Part shown: positions 9,038-17,725 of the stretch, in pieces | How the letters are laid out: each line of letters begins with the position of its first letter | Numbering within the stretch: position 1 is the stretch's first letter | Assembly (NCBI RefSeq): GCF_002563635.1 | Contig: NZ_PDIZ01000001.1 | Coordinates: 1,860,001-1,924,000 of the forward strand | DNA: 64,000 bases | Direction of reading: 5' to 3' | Source of the DNA: Bacillus sp. es.036 | GTDB lineage: Bacteria > Bacillota > Bacilli > Bacillales > Guptibacillaceae | Notes under the pieces: generated by a model | The model's database searches: none | The model's input: only the letters and a program-made list of their open reading frames with translations | Told to the model about the DNA's origin: nothing | Program-made: the position numbers and the translations under genes

Positions 9038-9967
9038 TTACGATGTAAACGTTTCTGTTAAAACAGGTACAATTTGTTTTTTACGAGAAACAACACCTTC
9101 AAGTACTGCCAGGTTTTCGATTAACGTTACGTTAAACGCCTTTTCTACTTGTCCAGCTTGCTTTCCTAATGCAAGAACTGTGGAGTTGTTTGTCAAAATG
9201 TCTGTTACTACAAGAAGGAATAGATCGAGCTCTTTTGCTTCAATCGTTCTTCTCATCTCTTCTTCCACCACGTCCTGACGTGCAAGTACATCGAGAGTAT
9301 CAACAACGTTTACCTGAGCTACTTCAACCTTAGCAGGTCCCATTCCAAATTCTTTTGCATCGAGTGAAATGAGTTCTGCTGGCGTTTTGCTGCTCATATC
9401 TGCCCCAGCCTTAAGCATTTCAAGACCGAAAGTTTCTGCATCAACGCCTGCAATTCCTGCCAGCTCACGAGCTGCAGCGATATCCTCCTCCGTACATGTT
9501 GGTGATTTAAAAAGAAGAGAGTCAGAGATAATCGCCGAAAGCATAAGACCCGCTATATTTTTATCAATCTGAATGTTGTTTTCTTTATATAGCTTGTTAA
9601 GGATTGTCGCTGTACAACCAACCGGTTCTGCACGATAATAAACAGGATCAGCTGTCTCAAAGTTGGCGATTCGGTGATGATCAATTACTTCTAAAATTCG
9701 TACTCTTTCGATGTCTTCAGCACTTTGTTGACGTTCATTATGGTCAACAAGAATAACCGTACTCGCTTCGTTAGAAACTGTTTGAACCATACGAGGAGCT
9801 TCAACATTGAATTGATCTAATGCATACTGTGTTTCACCATTAACTGCACCAAGACGGACAGGCTCTACATCCATACCTAGTTTACTTTTTAAGTCTGCAT
9901 AAACAAGTGCAGAAGTGATCGTATCTGTGTCAGGATTTTTATGTCCAAAAATCAATACTTTTTCCAT
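9038..9967 (-). CDS. ppaC: Manganese-dependent inorganic pyrophosphatase (family II)
   Basis: The 309-residue DHH-family enzyme has the metal-binding motifs [10 protein letters not shown] at the N-terminus, VILVDHNE, and VIDHHR (the DHH motif), followed by a DHHA2-type C-terminal domain ending near [10 protein letters not shown]. It hydrolyses the pyrophosphate released by biosynthesis and is Mn2+/Co2+ dependent in this family. Length and motifs match B. subtilis PpaC. AAAGGAG lies 7 bases before ATG. It is monocistronic. Confidence 0.95.
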   Translation of the reverse strand: MEKVLIFGHKNPDTDTITSALVYADLKSKLGMDVEPVRLGAVNGETQYALDQFNVEAPRMVQTVSNEASTVILVDHNERQQSAEDIERVRILEVIDHHRIANFETADPVYYRAEPVGCTATILNKLYKENNIQIDKNIAGLMLSAIISDSLLFKSPTCTEEDIAAARELAGIAGVDAETFGLEMLKAGADMSSKTPAELISLDAKEFGMGPAKVEVAQVNVVDTLDVLARQDVVEEEMRRTIEAKELDLFLLVVTDILTNNSTVLALGKQAGQVEKAFNVTLIENLAVLEGVVSRKKQIVPVLTETFTS

Positions 9968-10076
9968 TGTTCGACTCCTTTTGAATGAAAAGATTTATGT
10001 ACTCAATACATATTGTAAAGATCTCTTCCTATAAACTCAATATTATTTCATATTATTCTAACAAGAAAAGTAAGGA

Positions 10077-10104
10077 AACGGATCCCCACATAGGAGAATC
10101 CGTT
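10077..10104 (-). terminator. Weak terminator-like hairpin after yhfK homologue
   Basis: The inverted repeat AACGGAT/ATCCGTT with a long loop lies 7 bases past the stop of the NAD(P)-binding protein gene. The T-content after it is modest. Confidence 0.45.
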
Positions 10105-10110
10105 CTTATT

Positions 10111-10758
10111 TTATAAAGAATCAATCGCTTTACTAATCTCATCATCTCCTGAAATGAGGTCAAACGAGCGACGAATCGTATTCTCTTTTGTTAGTGAAGA
10201 AACCACCACTTGAGCTACATCTTCACGCGAGATTGACCCGCTACCGAGGTTTTCAGCAATTGATACCTTCCATCTTCCGGGTTCATTTAAAAGTCCACCT
10301 GGACGAACAATTGTATAGTCTAATTTACTCATTTCCAACAATTTGTCTGCGTAATGTTTGGCTGCATAGTACGGCAGGAGTGACTCATGCCAATTTTCTC
10401 GATTGTGCGCCTGAAGGGCACTAATCATAACATACCGTTTAACACCTATCTTTTCAGCAGCTTCTATCGTTTTTACAGCTCCATCTAAATCCACTAATAG
10501 CGTTTTATCGGATCCCGTACTCCCACCTGAACCTGCGGCGAAAATTACCGCGTCACTCCCTTTCATAGCTTCAGAAATAACTTCAACCGAGTCTTCAAGA
10601 CTTGTCACTACAGATTCAATTCCCCTATTAGCTAATTCATCTGCCTGCTCTTGTTTTCGAACCATTGCTTTCAAGGAATGGTCCTTGTTGCTATGAAGAA
10701 GATTAACAATGTTTTGGCCAACCTGGCCGTTTGCTCCAATAACGAGTACATTCATCAT
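10111..10758 (-). CDS. yhfK: Atypical SDR NAD(P)-binding protein, YhfK homologue
   Basis: The 215-residue protein has an N-terminal Rossmann loop (VIGANGQVGQNIV) and the conserved block FAAGSGGSTGSDKTLLVDLDG, then ISALQAHNRENWHESLLPYY and IVRPGGLLNEPG. It is very close to B. subtilis YhfK, an SDR of the NAD(P)-binding/NmrA-like type without established physiological function. GAAAGGAGCG precedes two tandem ATGs. It is the second gene after an MFS exporter on the same strand (about 58 bases apart), so it may be co-transcribed. Confidence 0.8.
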   Translation of the reverse strand: MMNVLVIGANGQVGQNIVNLLHSNKDHSLKAMVRKQEQADELANRGIESVVTSLEDSVEVISEAMKGSDAVIFAAGSGGSTGSDKTLLVDLDGAVKTIEAAEKIGVKRYVMISALQAHNRENWHESLLPYYAAKHYADKLLEMSKLDYTIVRPGGLLNEPGRWKVSIAENLGSGSISREDVAQVVVSSLTKENTIRRSFDLISGDDEISKAIDSL

Positions 10759-10816
10759 AAAACGCTCCTTTCGAACAATCTATGCCCATTATTTCAAACC
10801 CTTTTTACTATCGCAA

Positions 10817-11992
10817 CTAACCAGCTTGCTTTTTCAACAAGGATGACACGGTCCGACGATCTCTTGTCATAGAAAATACTGCTGACGCTAGTGCTAGTAG
10901 TATAAACATTCCTCCAACTGTTGCGTTCATTCCCACTGTGTATTGTTCAATAGCATAGGCACCAACAGAAGAGCCGAGGGCAATACCAAGATGAAGAGAC
11001 GAATTATTTAAACTTTGTTGAATATCAGATGATTCAGGTGCCAATTCGATTAAATAGCTTTGTTGAGCCGGTGTGATCCCCCAGCTTAGCATACTCCAAA
11101 TCACCATAATAATAAGAAAAAGTGGGAAAGAGAACGTGGTATAAGGGATGACAAACATCGCCACTGCAAAAACTATAATTGATATTAGTATGGTTGGCCT
11201 TGTACCAAAGCGATCGGAAGCAACTCCGCCTAATCCTCCTCCAGCAACAGCTGCTACTCCAAAGATTAGATAAACAATACTTACCCAATTTCCCGATAAT
11301 CCAAGCGTTGTTTTTAAAAACGGGGTGAGGTAGCCATAAAGTGTTAAATGACCGGTTAGAAACAGAAAAGATGTTAATTGAGCAGTTAAAATACGCTTAT
11401 CCTTGAGTGTTCTGATTTGCTTACGAATTGAAATGGCTGGTTTTGGCTGGATTTTTTCCATAAACAAAGCAACCCCAGCCATTGCTAATACTGTAAGACC
11501 AATAATCAGAATAAACGGTGCCTTCCATCCAAAAGCATTTCCTAGCAATAAGCCAATCGGGACACCTAAAACGAGTGATGCACTGATTCCCATAAAAACA
11601 ACACCGATTGCTCGTGCGCGATATTCCTGTTTGACGATGTTTGATGCCATCGTAACGCACAAAACAACTAAAAGAGACCCGCTTGCTGCAGAAATGATCC
11701 TTGCTGCCATTAACACCGAAAATGTTGTACTTAGTACAGCGATGAAATTACCTACAAGAAAAATAACAAGCGATAAGAGCGTCAGTTTTTTTCGTTCTAT
11801 TTTTGCGGTCATCGATAATAGGACTGGACCCATCACCGCAAACACAATGGAGAAAACACTAATTAACAGCCCTGTTTTTCCTAGACTAATCTTTAGATCA
11901 TCTGCTACAAGATCAAGAATGCCTCCAATAATTAGTTCAACCATACCAACTACAAACGAAACGATGGTAAGTAAGTACACGCGTTTATTCAT
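10817..11992 (-). CDS. MFS drug-efflux type transporter (DHA1-like)
   Basis: A 391-residue, 12-helix major facilitator. It has an N-terminal VGMVELIIGGILDLVADDL helix, the motif-A-like loop ending in AKIERKK, and the motif-C-like LGVPIGLLLGNAFGWKAPF. It resembles chloramphenicol/arabinose-type DHA1 exporters; the drug or metabolite is unknown. ATG 11992 is preferred over the upstream GTG because AAGGAG and AGGAA lie at acceptable distance. A TrmB-family regulator is divergent, with a palindrome between them, which suggests local control. Confidence 0.8.
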   Translation of the reverse strand: MNKRVYLLTIVSFVVGMVELIIGGILDLVADDLKISLGKTGLLISVFSIVFAVMGPVLLSMTAKIERKKLTLLSLVIFLVGNFIAVLSTTFSVLMAARIISAASGSLLVVLCVTMASNIVKQEYRARAIGVVFMGISASLVLGVPIGLLLGNAFGWKAPFILIIGLTVLAMAGVALFMEKIQPKPAISIRKQIRTLKDKRILTAQLTSFLFLTGHLTLYGYLTPFLKTTLGLSGNWVSIVYLIFGVAAVAGGGLGGVASDRFGTRPTILISIIVFAVAMFVIPYTTFSFPLFLIIMVIWSMLSWGITPAQQSYLIELAPESSDIQQSLNNSSLHLGIALGSSVGAYAIEQYTVGMNATVGGMFILLALASAVFSMTRDRRTVSSLLKKQAG

Positions 11993-12016
11993 TTTTCCTC
12001 GCACTCCTTATTCAAA

Positions 12017-12038
12017 AGTTACCACTAAAAGGGTAACT
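12017..12038. promoter_or_regulatory. Candidate operator between MFS exporter and TrmB-type regulator
   Basis: A perfect interrupted palindrome, AGTTACC-N8-GGTAACT, lies 25 bases upstream of the MFS start in the divergent intergenic region. Position and symmetry fit a binding site for the adjacent regulator; this is inference. Confidence 0.5.
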
Positions 12039-12144
12039 CTTTTTAAGTGATTAAGCAATAGGAAAATGTAGGTCGCTTTTACCCCCTTAAACGGTTGTGC
12101 TATCATTAAAAGAAATGACCAGTAGAAGCAAGGAGAATAGTGAC

Positions 12145-12903
12145 ATGCTACAGCAGTTTGGATTTACGCAATACGAAAGCCAGGTCTATGAAGCACTTAT
12201 TACAATCGATGAGGCTCTCGACGCCACTGCCATTGTCAAACGTTCAGGTGTTCCACGATCTAAAGTGTATGATGTTCTGCGGCGTATGAGTGAAAAAGGA
12301 ATGGTATTGGAATCAACAACAGAAAAAAAACGGCTCTATGCTCCTCTTCCACTTGAATCAGCAATTAAGAAACTTCAGCGTGACTTTAACGAAAATATAA
12401 CCCAATTAAAGACAATTCAATCTCGTGAAAAGAAAGCTGATGATCGTGTGTGGACACTTAAGGAAGAACAGTCCATTCACTCCCTCGTCTCAGAACTCCT
12501 TCATTTATCATCTACTTCGATTATCTTTTCTGGTTGGTCGGATGATATTGAGCAACACCTTTCTATACTGGAGGAAAAAGAAGCTGAGGGGATATCTGTG
12601 GAAATTCATACAATAGGAGAGATACATTCTAACCTTAAAAATGTTACTACACTAATACCAGACACAGATCACCAAAAACTGGAGCGAAGTCGAATTGTCG
12701 TCATTGATCATCATGAAATTTTGTTTGCTGGAATTGAAGAAGCGAATTGGCAAGCGATCCATACGAAATCAAAACCACTCGTTACTTTCTTCACTGAATT
12801 TTTCTATCATGATATTGCGCTAACAGAAATCACCCGAAAGTTTGGATCCACCATGATGGAAGATCCCCACATTCGAGATGTACTATTGAAATTACGTTAT
12901 TGA
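12145..12903 (+). CDS. TrmB-family transcriptional regulator
   Basis: The 252-residue protein starts with a winged helix-turn-helix typical of TrmB: GFTQYESQVYEALI, then VKRSGVPRSKVYDVLRRMSEKGMV. A coiled linker near 75-95 and a C-terminal effector-binding domain follow. TrmB relatives sense sugars or other small molecules and repress transporters. Here the divergent MFS exporter is the obvious target, with the 12017-12038 palindrome as candidate site. AAGGAG lies 9 bases before ATG 12145. An in-frame start at 12097 lacks a ribosome-binding site. Confidence 0.82.
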   Translation: MLQQFGFTQYESQVYEALITIDEALDATAIVKRSGVPRSKVYDVLRRMSEKGMVLESTTEKKRLYAPLPLESAIKKLQRDFNENITQLKTIQSREKKADDRVWTLKEEQSIHSLVSELLHLSSTSIIFSGWSDDIEQHLSILEEKEAEGISVEIHTIGEIHSNLKNVTTLIPDTDHQKLERSRIVVIDHHEILFAGIEEANWQAIHTKSKPLVTFFTEFFYHDIALTEITRKFGSTMMEDPHIRDVLLKLRY

Positions 12904-13006
12904 CGGTGCCCTACTATCTTATCAAGTAAAATTAACAACGCTTCTTATGGAAGACATGACGCACATGCCCTTAAAGACTCCTTCCACTTCTACACCTTCT
13001 AACTTC

Positions 13007-13039
13007 AAAAAAATCCCCTTCCATGATTATGGAGGGGAT
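13007..13039 (-). terminator. Terminator of abrB
   Basis: The stem ATCCCC(T)TCCA/TGGAGGGGAT has one bulged base and a TGATTA loop. It is followed on the minus strand by seven Ts. Confidence 0.8.
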
Positions 13040-13050
13040 GTAACGATCGC

Positions 13051-13356
13051 TTATTCGGCATTTAGCATTTCTTCTCTTTTCTTACCTAATTTCATTTCCA
13101 ATTCTTCTTGTAGTAAAGCCATCCCTTCTTGACTGAGCACAATGTTACCATTTCCGAAAGTTTGGTTATCGTCTAGAATTTCACCTGTAATCATACAGGC
13201 CATGTCTGCTTGATACTTCTGTAATATGACCTTGTTTTCACTTGTGAAAATTTCAATAGGATCTTTCACATTAATATCTAACGTACGTCGCAGTTCTTTT
13301 GGAATGACAATTCGGCCTAGTTCATCAATTTTCCTTACCACACCAGTGCTCTTCAT
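13051..13356 (-). CDS. abrB: AbrB-family transition-state regulator
   Basis: The 101-residue protein begins with the AbrB swapped-hairpin DNA-binding domain (STGVVRKIDELGRIVIPKEL, then RRTLDI). The middle segment, with DMACMITGEILDDN, matches AbrB including the cysteine, and a charged C-terminal multimerisation region follows. AbrB represses post-exponential genes in Bacillus. It could also be the paralogue Abh. ATG 13356 is chosen because GGGAGGA lies about 8 bases upstream and the protein then has the family N-terminus MKSTG. Confidence 0.88.
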   Translation of the reverse strand: MKSTGVVRKIDELGRIVIPKELRRTLDINVKDPIEIFTSENKVILQKYQADMACMITGEILDDNQTFGNGNIVLSQEGMALLQEELEMKLGKKREEMLNAE

Positions 13357-13558
13357 CCTCATTCCTCCCTTTCGTTTTAGCGAACGTCTCTCTATTTCTT
13401 TTATCATAATATTGATAACATTTTAATGCAACGTTTATTGTTCCAAAATTCTGTAAATTTTCATTATTTCTTACTATTTCACAAGACTTTCCTTTTAATC
13501 CTACTCCTTCACAATATTTAGTTGAAGTTCGCTACCTTTTCTCCATAACCTTTAATAG

Positions 13559-13588
13559 TTGCAACCATCTTCGTTTAGGGGGTAAACT
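13559..13588 (+). promoter_or_regulatory. Predicted promoter of the marR-mmpL operon
   Basis: TTGCAA (13559-13564) and TAAACT (13583-13588) are separated by 18 bases. The -10 overlaps the end of the first operator palindrome. Confidence 0.45.
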
Positions 13589-13609
13589 AATAATGTTTAG
13601 ACGGTAAAC
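13573..13609 (+). promoter_or_regulatory. Twin palindromic operators GTTTAGnnGGTAAAC
   Basis: Two 15-bp copies, 13573-13587 and 13595-13609, lie 22 bp apart, about two helical turns on the same face. Each has GTTTA and TAAAC arms. They cover the predicted -10 and the early transcribed region just before the MarR gene, so autorepression by that MarR protein is likely. Confidence 0.65.
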
Positions 13610-13625
13610 TAGTGGAGGTAACTAA

Positions 13626-14078
13626 ATGGATAAAAAATTATGTGAAGCCGTTGAGCTTTTTGAAGAAGTCATTATGTATGGAACTGAGCGCATTATACGA
13701 TCTTTCGAACATCAATTATTTGAAGAATACTCTTCTGAACAGCTCCAAATGCTTCAAATCATCTCGAAATCTGGTCGTATTTCACCTGGAAAACTCGCAG
13801 CCTTACAAGGTGTACATAAAAGCGCAATTTCCAACCGTCACAAAAAACTTGAAGCGAAAGGACTTTTAACGACGGTCGATTCAGAAAAGGATTTAAGAGG
13901 AAAAGCGATCACGCTTACGCAAAAAGGGAATGATGTTGTTGCTTTATTTAATGAAGTTATCTATGAACATGTCGAAAACATCGTATTAAATGATTTTCAC
14001 GAAGAAGAAATAAATGAATTCTTGCGTATCTTTCGCAAGTTAAGTTCAATTTTAAAAACAGAAGGAGATGCAAAATGA
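13626..14078 (+). CDS. MarR-family repressor of the downstream efflux gene
   Basis: The 150-residue winged-helix protein has LQMLQIISKSGRISPGKLAA, then LQGVHKSAISNRHKKLEAKG as recognition helix, then the wing region LTTVDSEKDLRGKAITLTQKG. It overlaps the MMPL gene by 4 bp (ATGA), so the two are co-translated. The pair has the organisation of B. subtilis ydgG-ydgH. Twin palindromes upstream are likely its operators. GGAGG lies 7 bases before ATG. The ligand is unknown. Confidence 0.85.
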   Translation: MDKKLCEAVELFEEVIMYGTERIIRSFEHQLFEEYSSEQLQMLQIISKSGRISPGKLAALQGVHKSAISNRHKKLEAKGLLTTVDSEKDLRGKAITLTQKGNDVVALFNEVIYEHVENIVLNDFHEEEINEFLRIFRKLSSILKTEGDAK

Positions 14079-16720
14079 GACAAATTTTAAAATTCAAATG
14101 GCCAATTGCTATTGCGCTTATTGCGCTAACCGCCGTTTTGTTTATTTTTTCCCCAAACCTTACAAAACAAGCTGAAGAAGCCGGAACGTTTCAACTACCA
14201 GAAAACGCTGATTCTAAAATCGCAGCAGACTTACTAGAGGAAGCCGGTGCGGGAGATGAAACGATTTCTGTTGTGTTTACTTATGATCAACCCGTCGAAG
14301 ATAAAGCGCAACAGACGGTTTCTTCTATTGCAGAAGAACTTGAAGGAGAAGGATCCCTCATTAAAAGTGTGCTCGATCCTTTTGAAAGTGAAGAAATGAC
14401 GGAACAACTCGTTTCTGAAAATAAACAAACGGTTCTATTGCCTATTACGGTGGACGGCACGGATGAAGAAGTGAATGATTTAGCAAATCGTATTCGGGAA
14501 GACATGCTTCCAGATGATACAACGGCATATGTCACAGGAGAAGCGATCATTAATCACGATGTGAACGAAAGCGCCCAGAAAGGTCTTGAGCGTACTGAAA
14601 TAATAACTGTGGCTTTAATTTTCGTTTTATTACTTGCTGTTTTTCGTTCCATTACAACTCCCTTTATCCCATTATTTGCAGTTGGTATTACGTATCTCCT
14701 TAGTCAATCGATTGTTGCGTTTCTTATCGATTGGATTGGTTTTCCTGTATCCAATTATACGCAAATTTTTCTAGTTGCCGTCTTATTCGGGATTGGCACA
14801 GACTACTGTATCCTCTTGTTAAGTAGATATAAAGAAGAATTAACTGAGGGGCATTCTGTTGAAGATGCGATTGTAAATACGTACAAGACGGCCGGACGTA
14901 CTTTATTAATTAGTGGATTAGCCGTTTTCATTGGTTTTGCTGCGATAGGCTTTGCTGACTTCCCTATCTTTAAATCTGCTGTTGGGGTTGCTGTCGGAAT
15001 TGCTGTCTTAATGCTCGTTTTATTTACAATTGTTCCATTCTTTATGGCATTGCTAAAAGATAAGCTGTTTTGGCCATCTAAACAATCAGCGTCTCATAAA
15101 GATAGTAAACTATGGACCAGGTTCGGTCGTTTTTCTATAAATAAACCGATTTGGTCGATGCTCGTTGTTGCCGTTATTATGGTTCCACTCCTTTTCACAT
15201 ACGACGATCAGCTGTCGTTTAATACTGTAAATGAGATTGGTAGTGACTATGAATCTGTGAAAGGCCTTGATGCGATTGAGGAAGGCTTTGGTAAAGGAGA
15301 TTCGCTTCCTGTAAAGGTGATCCTTCAGCAAGATGAAGCGATTGTAACTGAAGAACTGCTTCCTTATATCGAAACAATCAGCAATGACATTGAGAAAAAT
15401 GAAGACGTGGATTCTGTTAGATCAATTACAAGACCTGCCGGAGAGGTTATTGATGATTTCTATATTGATTCACAACTTTCCCAGGTTGCCGATGGTCTAA
15501 ATGAAGCAACTAGTGGACTAAATGAAGTTCAAAGCGGATTAACAGAAGTACAAAACGGATTGGACCAAATTAACGGTCAAATCCCTTCTGGTAGTAACGC
15601 TGGAGGACTTGAAGAGGCAGTAAACGGATTAGGGCAAGTGAATGATCAGCTTGGTGCCATATCACAAGGGCTTCAACAATCACAAAATGTAGTTGCAGCT
15701 TCAGAGCAGCTCGGTCAGGTTCAACAGCAACTTGGACAAATTCAACAAGGGCTTGCTGGTGCCTCTTCCGATCTGCAAGGTCAGTCAGGTCAGGTTTCTG
15801 AACTAAGCGGTGGCATTTCGGATCTATCAAAAGGTGTTGGGTCATCAATTGATGGACTGAATGAAATAAAGAACGGCTTACAGGACGCAGCAGATTTGGT
15901 AACCAATATGGGGAATTCGAACGCACTTCGAGACACGGGTGTTTTCATTCCAGAAGGTACGCTTGATAATGAAGAGTTTGAACCAGCCATTGAACGGTAT
16001 GCGTTCGATGAACAAAAGGCCGTTACACTTGAAGTGATCTTAAACGAAGATCCTTATTCAACTGAGGCCATTCAAACCGTTCGTGAAATAAAAGAGACCA
16101 TCTCACGATCAATCGACGGAACACCACTTGAAGATGCTACTGTTGCTTATAGCGGGGTTTCAAGTATTAATAGCGACTTATCAGACATTTCAACGAGTGA
16201 TTTTACAAGAACGGTTATCATCATGCTTGTTGGTTTATTTATTATCCTAACTGTCCTTTTCCGCTCCATGATTATGCCGATTGTGATGATTGGATCACTT
16301 CTACTTACGTACTTTACATCAATGGCGATTTCTGAATTAATCTTTATTAATCTACTAGGCTATGACGGAATAACGTGGGCCGTTCCATTCTTTGGTTTTG
16401 TTATGCTTATAGCGCTTGGAGTCGACTATTCAATTTTCCTACTTGACCGATTTAATGAAGAAGCTTCGATTGGCATTATGGAAGCCATGCATCGATCCAT
16501 GGCTAAAATGGGTACGGTTGTCATCACTGCTGCAATTATATTAGCAGGTACATTTGGTGCAATGATGCCTTCTGGTGTACTAAGCTTAATGCAAATTGCT
16601 ACAATTGTTATTACCGGATTGTTACTTTACGGTCTAATCGTTCTACCTCTTCTCATTCCTGCTGTTGTGGTATCATTTGGGAATGGCATTTGGTGGCCTT
16701 TTAAACCTAAAAAACGATAA
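14075..16720 (+). CDS. MMPL/RND-family membrane efflux protein (YdgH-like)
   Basis: The 881-residue, 12-helix transporter has the RND duplicated layout. Helix 1 is followed by an extracellular domain, then an SSD-like helix block with GIGTDYCILLLSRYKEEL, then a second extracellular domain. That domain (about 465-625) holds heptad-like LNEATSGLNEVQSGLTEVQ repeats, and a second block follows with GVDYSIFLLDRFNEEA. The two GxDYxxxLLxR motifs carry the proton-relay Asp/Tyr pair of MmpL transporters. It is expected to export lipids or lipophilic drugs. Length matches B. subtilis YdgH. It ends at a strong bidirectional terminator. Confidence 0.88.
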   Translation: MRQILKFKWPIAIALIALTAVLFIFSPNLTKQAEEAGTFQLPENADSKIAADLLEEAGAGDETISVVFTYDQPVEDKAQQTVSSIAEELEGEGSLIKSVLDPFESEEMTEQLVSENKQTVLLPITVDGTDEEVNDLANRIREDMLPDDTTAYVTGEAIINHDVNESAQKGLERTEIITVALIFVLLLAVFRSITTPFIPLFAVGITYLLSQSIVAFLIDWIGFPVSNYTQIFLVAVLFGIGTDYCILLLSRYKEELTEGHSVEDAIVNTYKTAGRTLLISGLAVFIGFAAIGFADFPIFKSAVGVAVGIAVLMLVLFTIVPFFMALLKDKLFWPSKQSASHKDSKLWTRFGRFSINKPIWSMLVVAVIMVPLLFTYDDQLSFNTVNEIGSDYESVKGLDAIEEGFGKGDSLPVKVILQQDEAIVTEELLPYIETISNDIEKNEDVDSVRSITRPAGEVIDDFYIDSQLSQVADGLNEATSGLNEVQSGLTEVQNGLDQINGQIPSGSNAGGLEEAVNGLGQVNDQLGAISQGLQQSQNVVAASEQLGQVQQQLGQIQQGLAGASSDLQGQSGQVSELSGGISDLSKGVGSSIDGLNEIKNGLQDAADLVTNMGNSNALRDTGVFIPEGTLDNEEFEPAIERYAFDEQKAVTLEVILNEDPYSTEAIQTVREIKETISRSIDGTPLEDATVAYSGVSSINSDLSDISTSDFTRTVIIMLVGLFIILTVLFRSMIMPIVMIGSLLLTYFTSMAISELIFINLLGYDGITWAVPFFGFVMLIALGVDYSIFLLDRFNEEASIGIMEAMHRSMAKMGTVVITAAIILAGTFGAMMPSGVLSLMQIATIVITGLLLYGLIVLPLLIPAVVVSFGNGIWWPFKPKKR

Positions 16721-16732
16721 GTTTCACCATAC

Positions 16733-16765
16733 AAAAGCTCAGAGCGAACCGCTCTGAGCTTTTTA
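16733..16765. terminator. Bidirectional terminator between mmpL and kinase gene
   Basis: A perfect 14-bp stem, AAAAGCTCAGAGCG/CGCTCTGAGCTTTT, has an AAC loop. It has A- and T-tracts on either side and lies between convergent genes. Confidence 0.9.
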
Positions 16766-16783
16766 AATCTATTTACCACTACT

Positions 16784-17710
16784 TCATCTCGCATACTGGC
16801 CTACTTCTATTCCATACGTTTTTATATACAACTTCTCAAAAATCTCAATCATTTGATAAAAACGCTTATTATAGTTATCGCCTTCTACTGTCCATGATGT
16901 AGCCAGTACCGTATGGCAATAGCCCCAAAGTAGGAAACGCTCCTTATCTAGATTAAGATCCTTTGTTAAGATGTCTACCCGGTTTTTGGTTACTTCATAG
17001 ACGTCTTTCTCCGGAAGCCGATTCAAAAGAAATTGAATCAAATCATACTCAACTTCCCCTATTAACCCTTTTGGGTCAATTGCAATCCAAGCGTTTCCTG
17101 AAGCAAGTACATTGTAGTGATGAAAATCTCCGTGTAATAACTTGTACTGAGCGATTGATTGATTCAGTTTTGTAAAAAGGCTTAGTGAAGTCCTAAGGAC
17201 ATGCGAAGAAAGTGGTCCATATCCATCCACATTCTGCACTACAGTATCTCGAAGCGACTTCTCTCTAACAGCTGTTGTTTGAATCCGAGTCTTACTAGGA
17301 GCAGGTATAGAGAACTTTTTCATCACTAATCCAGCCTCGCGACAGGCTTGCTCATCGTTTTCTACTGTCGCAAGCGTGTGACCAGGAGATAACTTTTCTA
17401 AAATGATAATACCTTTTTCTTTATCAAAGGCAATAACTTTAATCATCCCATGATGAGTAAACAAGCGCAAAGATTCCAGTTCATCAAGAAAGTCTGCTCC
17501 GGGTATACTTAGTTTCACCACAACTTCTTTTCCACTCTCCAGCTTAGCTGGAGCAACATAGTTGATCGAGAGATGATAAGGATCCTCCATTTTCAGAGAC
17601 CATTTTTGTTCACAATAGCGGATGATTTCCGGTAATTTCTGTAGCCATACTTTTCCTTCTTCCTTAAAATAAAAACAAACGGATTGAACAAACTGCTCTT
17701 GAAACTTCAT
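16784..17710 (-). CDS. Aminoglycoside/hydroxyurea phosphotransferase-family kinase
   Basis: The 308-residue kinase-fold protein has the catalytic loop LLHGDFHHYNVL (catalytic Asp, metal-binding Asn) and the metal-binding segment IAIDPKGLIGEVEYDLIQFL. The DPKGLxGExEYD motif is characteristic of the APH(6)/streptomycin 6-kinase and hydroxyurea-resistance group. An antibiotic substrate is not assured, since many chromosomal members have unknown small-molecule targets. GGGGAGGTG precedes ATG. It starts 15 bases after the stop of the upstream multispanning protein, so the two probably form an operon. Confidence 0.82.
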   Translation of the reverse strand: MKFQEQFVQSVCFYFKEEGKVWLQKLPEIIRYCEQKWSLKMEDPYHLSINYVAPAKLESGKEVVVKLSIPGADFLDELESLRLFTHHGMIKVIAFDKEKGIIILEKLSPGHTLATVENDEQACREAGLVMKKFSIPAPSKTRIQTTAVREKSLRDTVVQNVDGYGPLSSHVLRTSLSLFTKLNQSIAQYKLLHGDFHHYNVLASGNAWIAIDPKGLIGEVEYDLIQFLLNRLPEKDVYEVTKNRVDILTKDLNLDKERFLLWGYCHTVLATSWTVEGDNYNKRFYQMIEIFEKLYIKTYGIEVGQYAR

Positions 17711-17725
17711 TCTACACCTCCCCTT

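Noticed and set aside
11403-12050. 215-codon plus-strand open frame
   Set aside because: Antisense shadow of the MFS gene 10817-11992, with no family-like motif.
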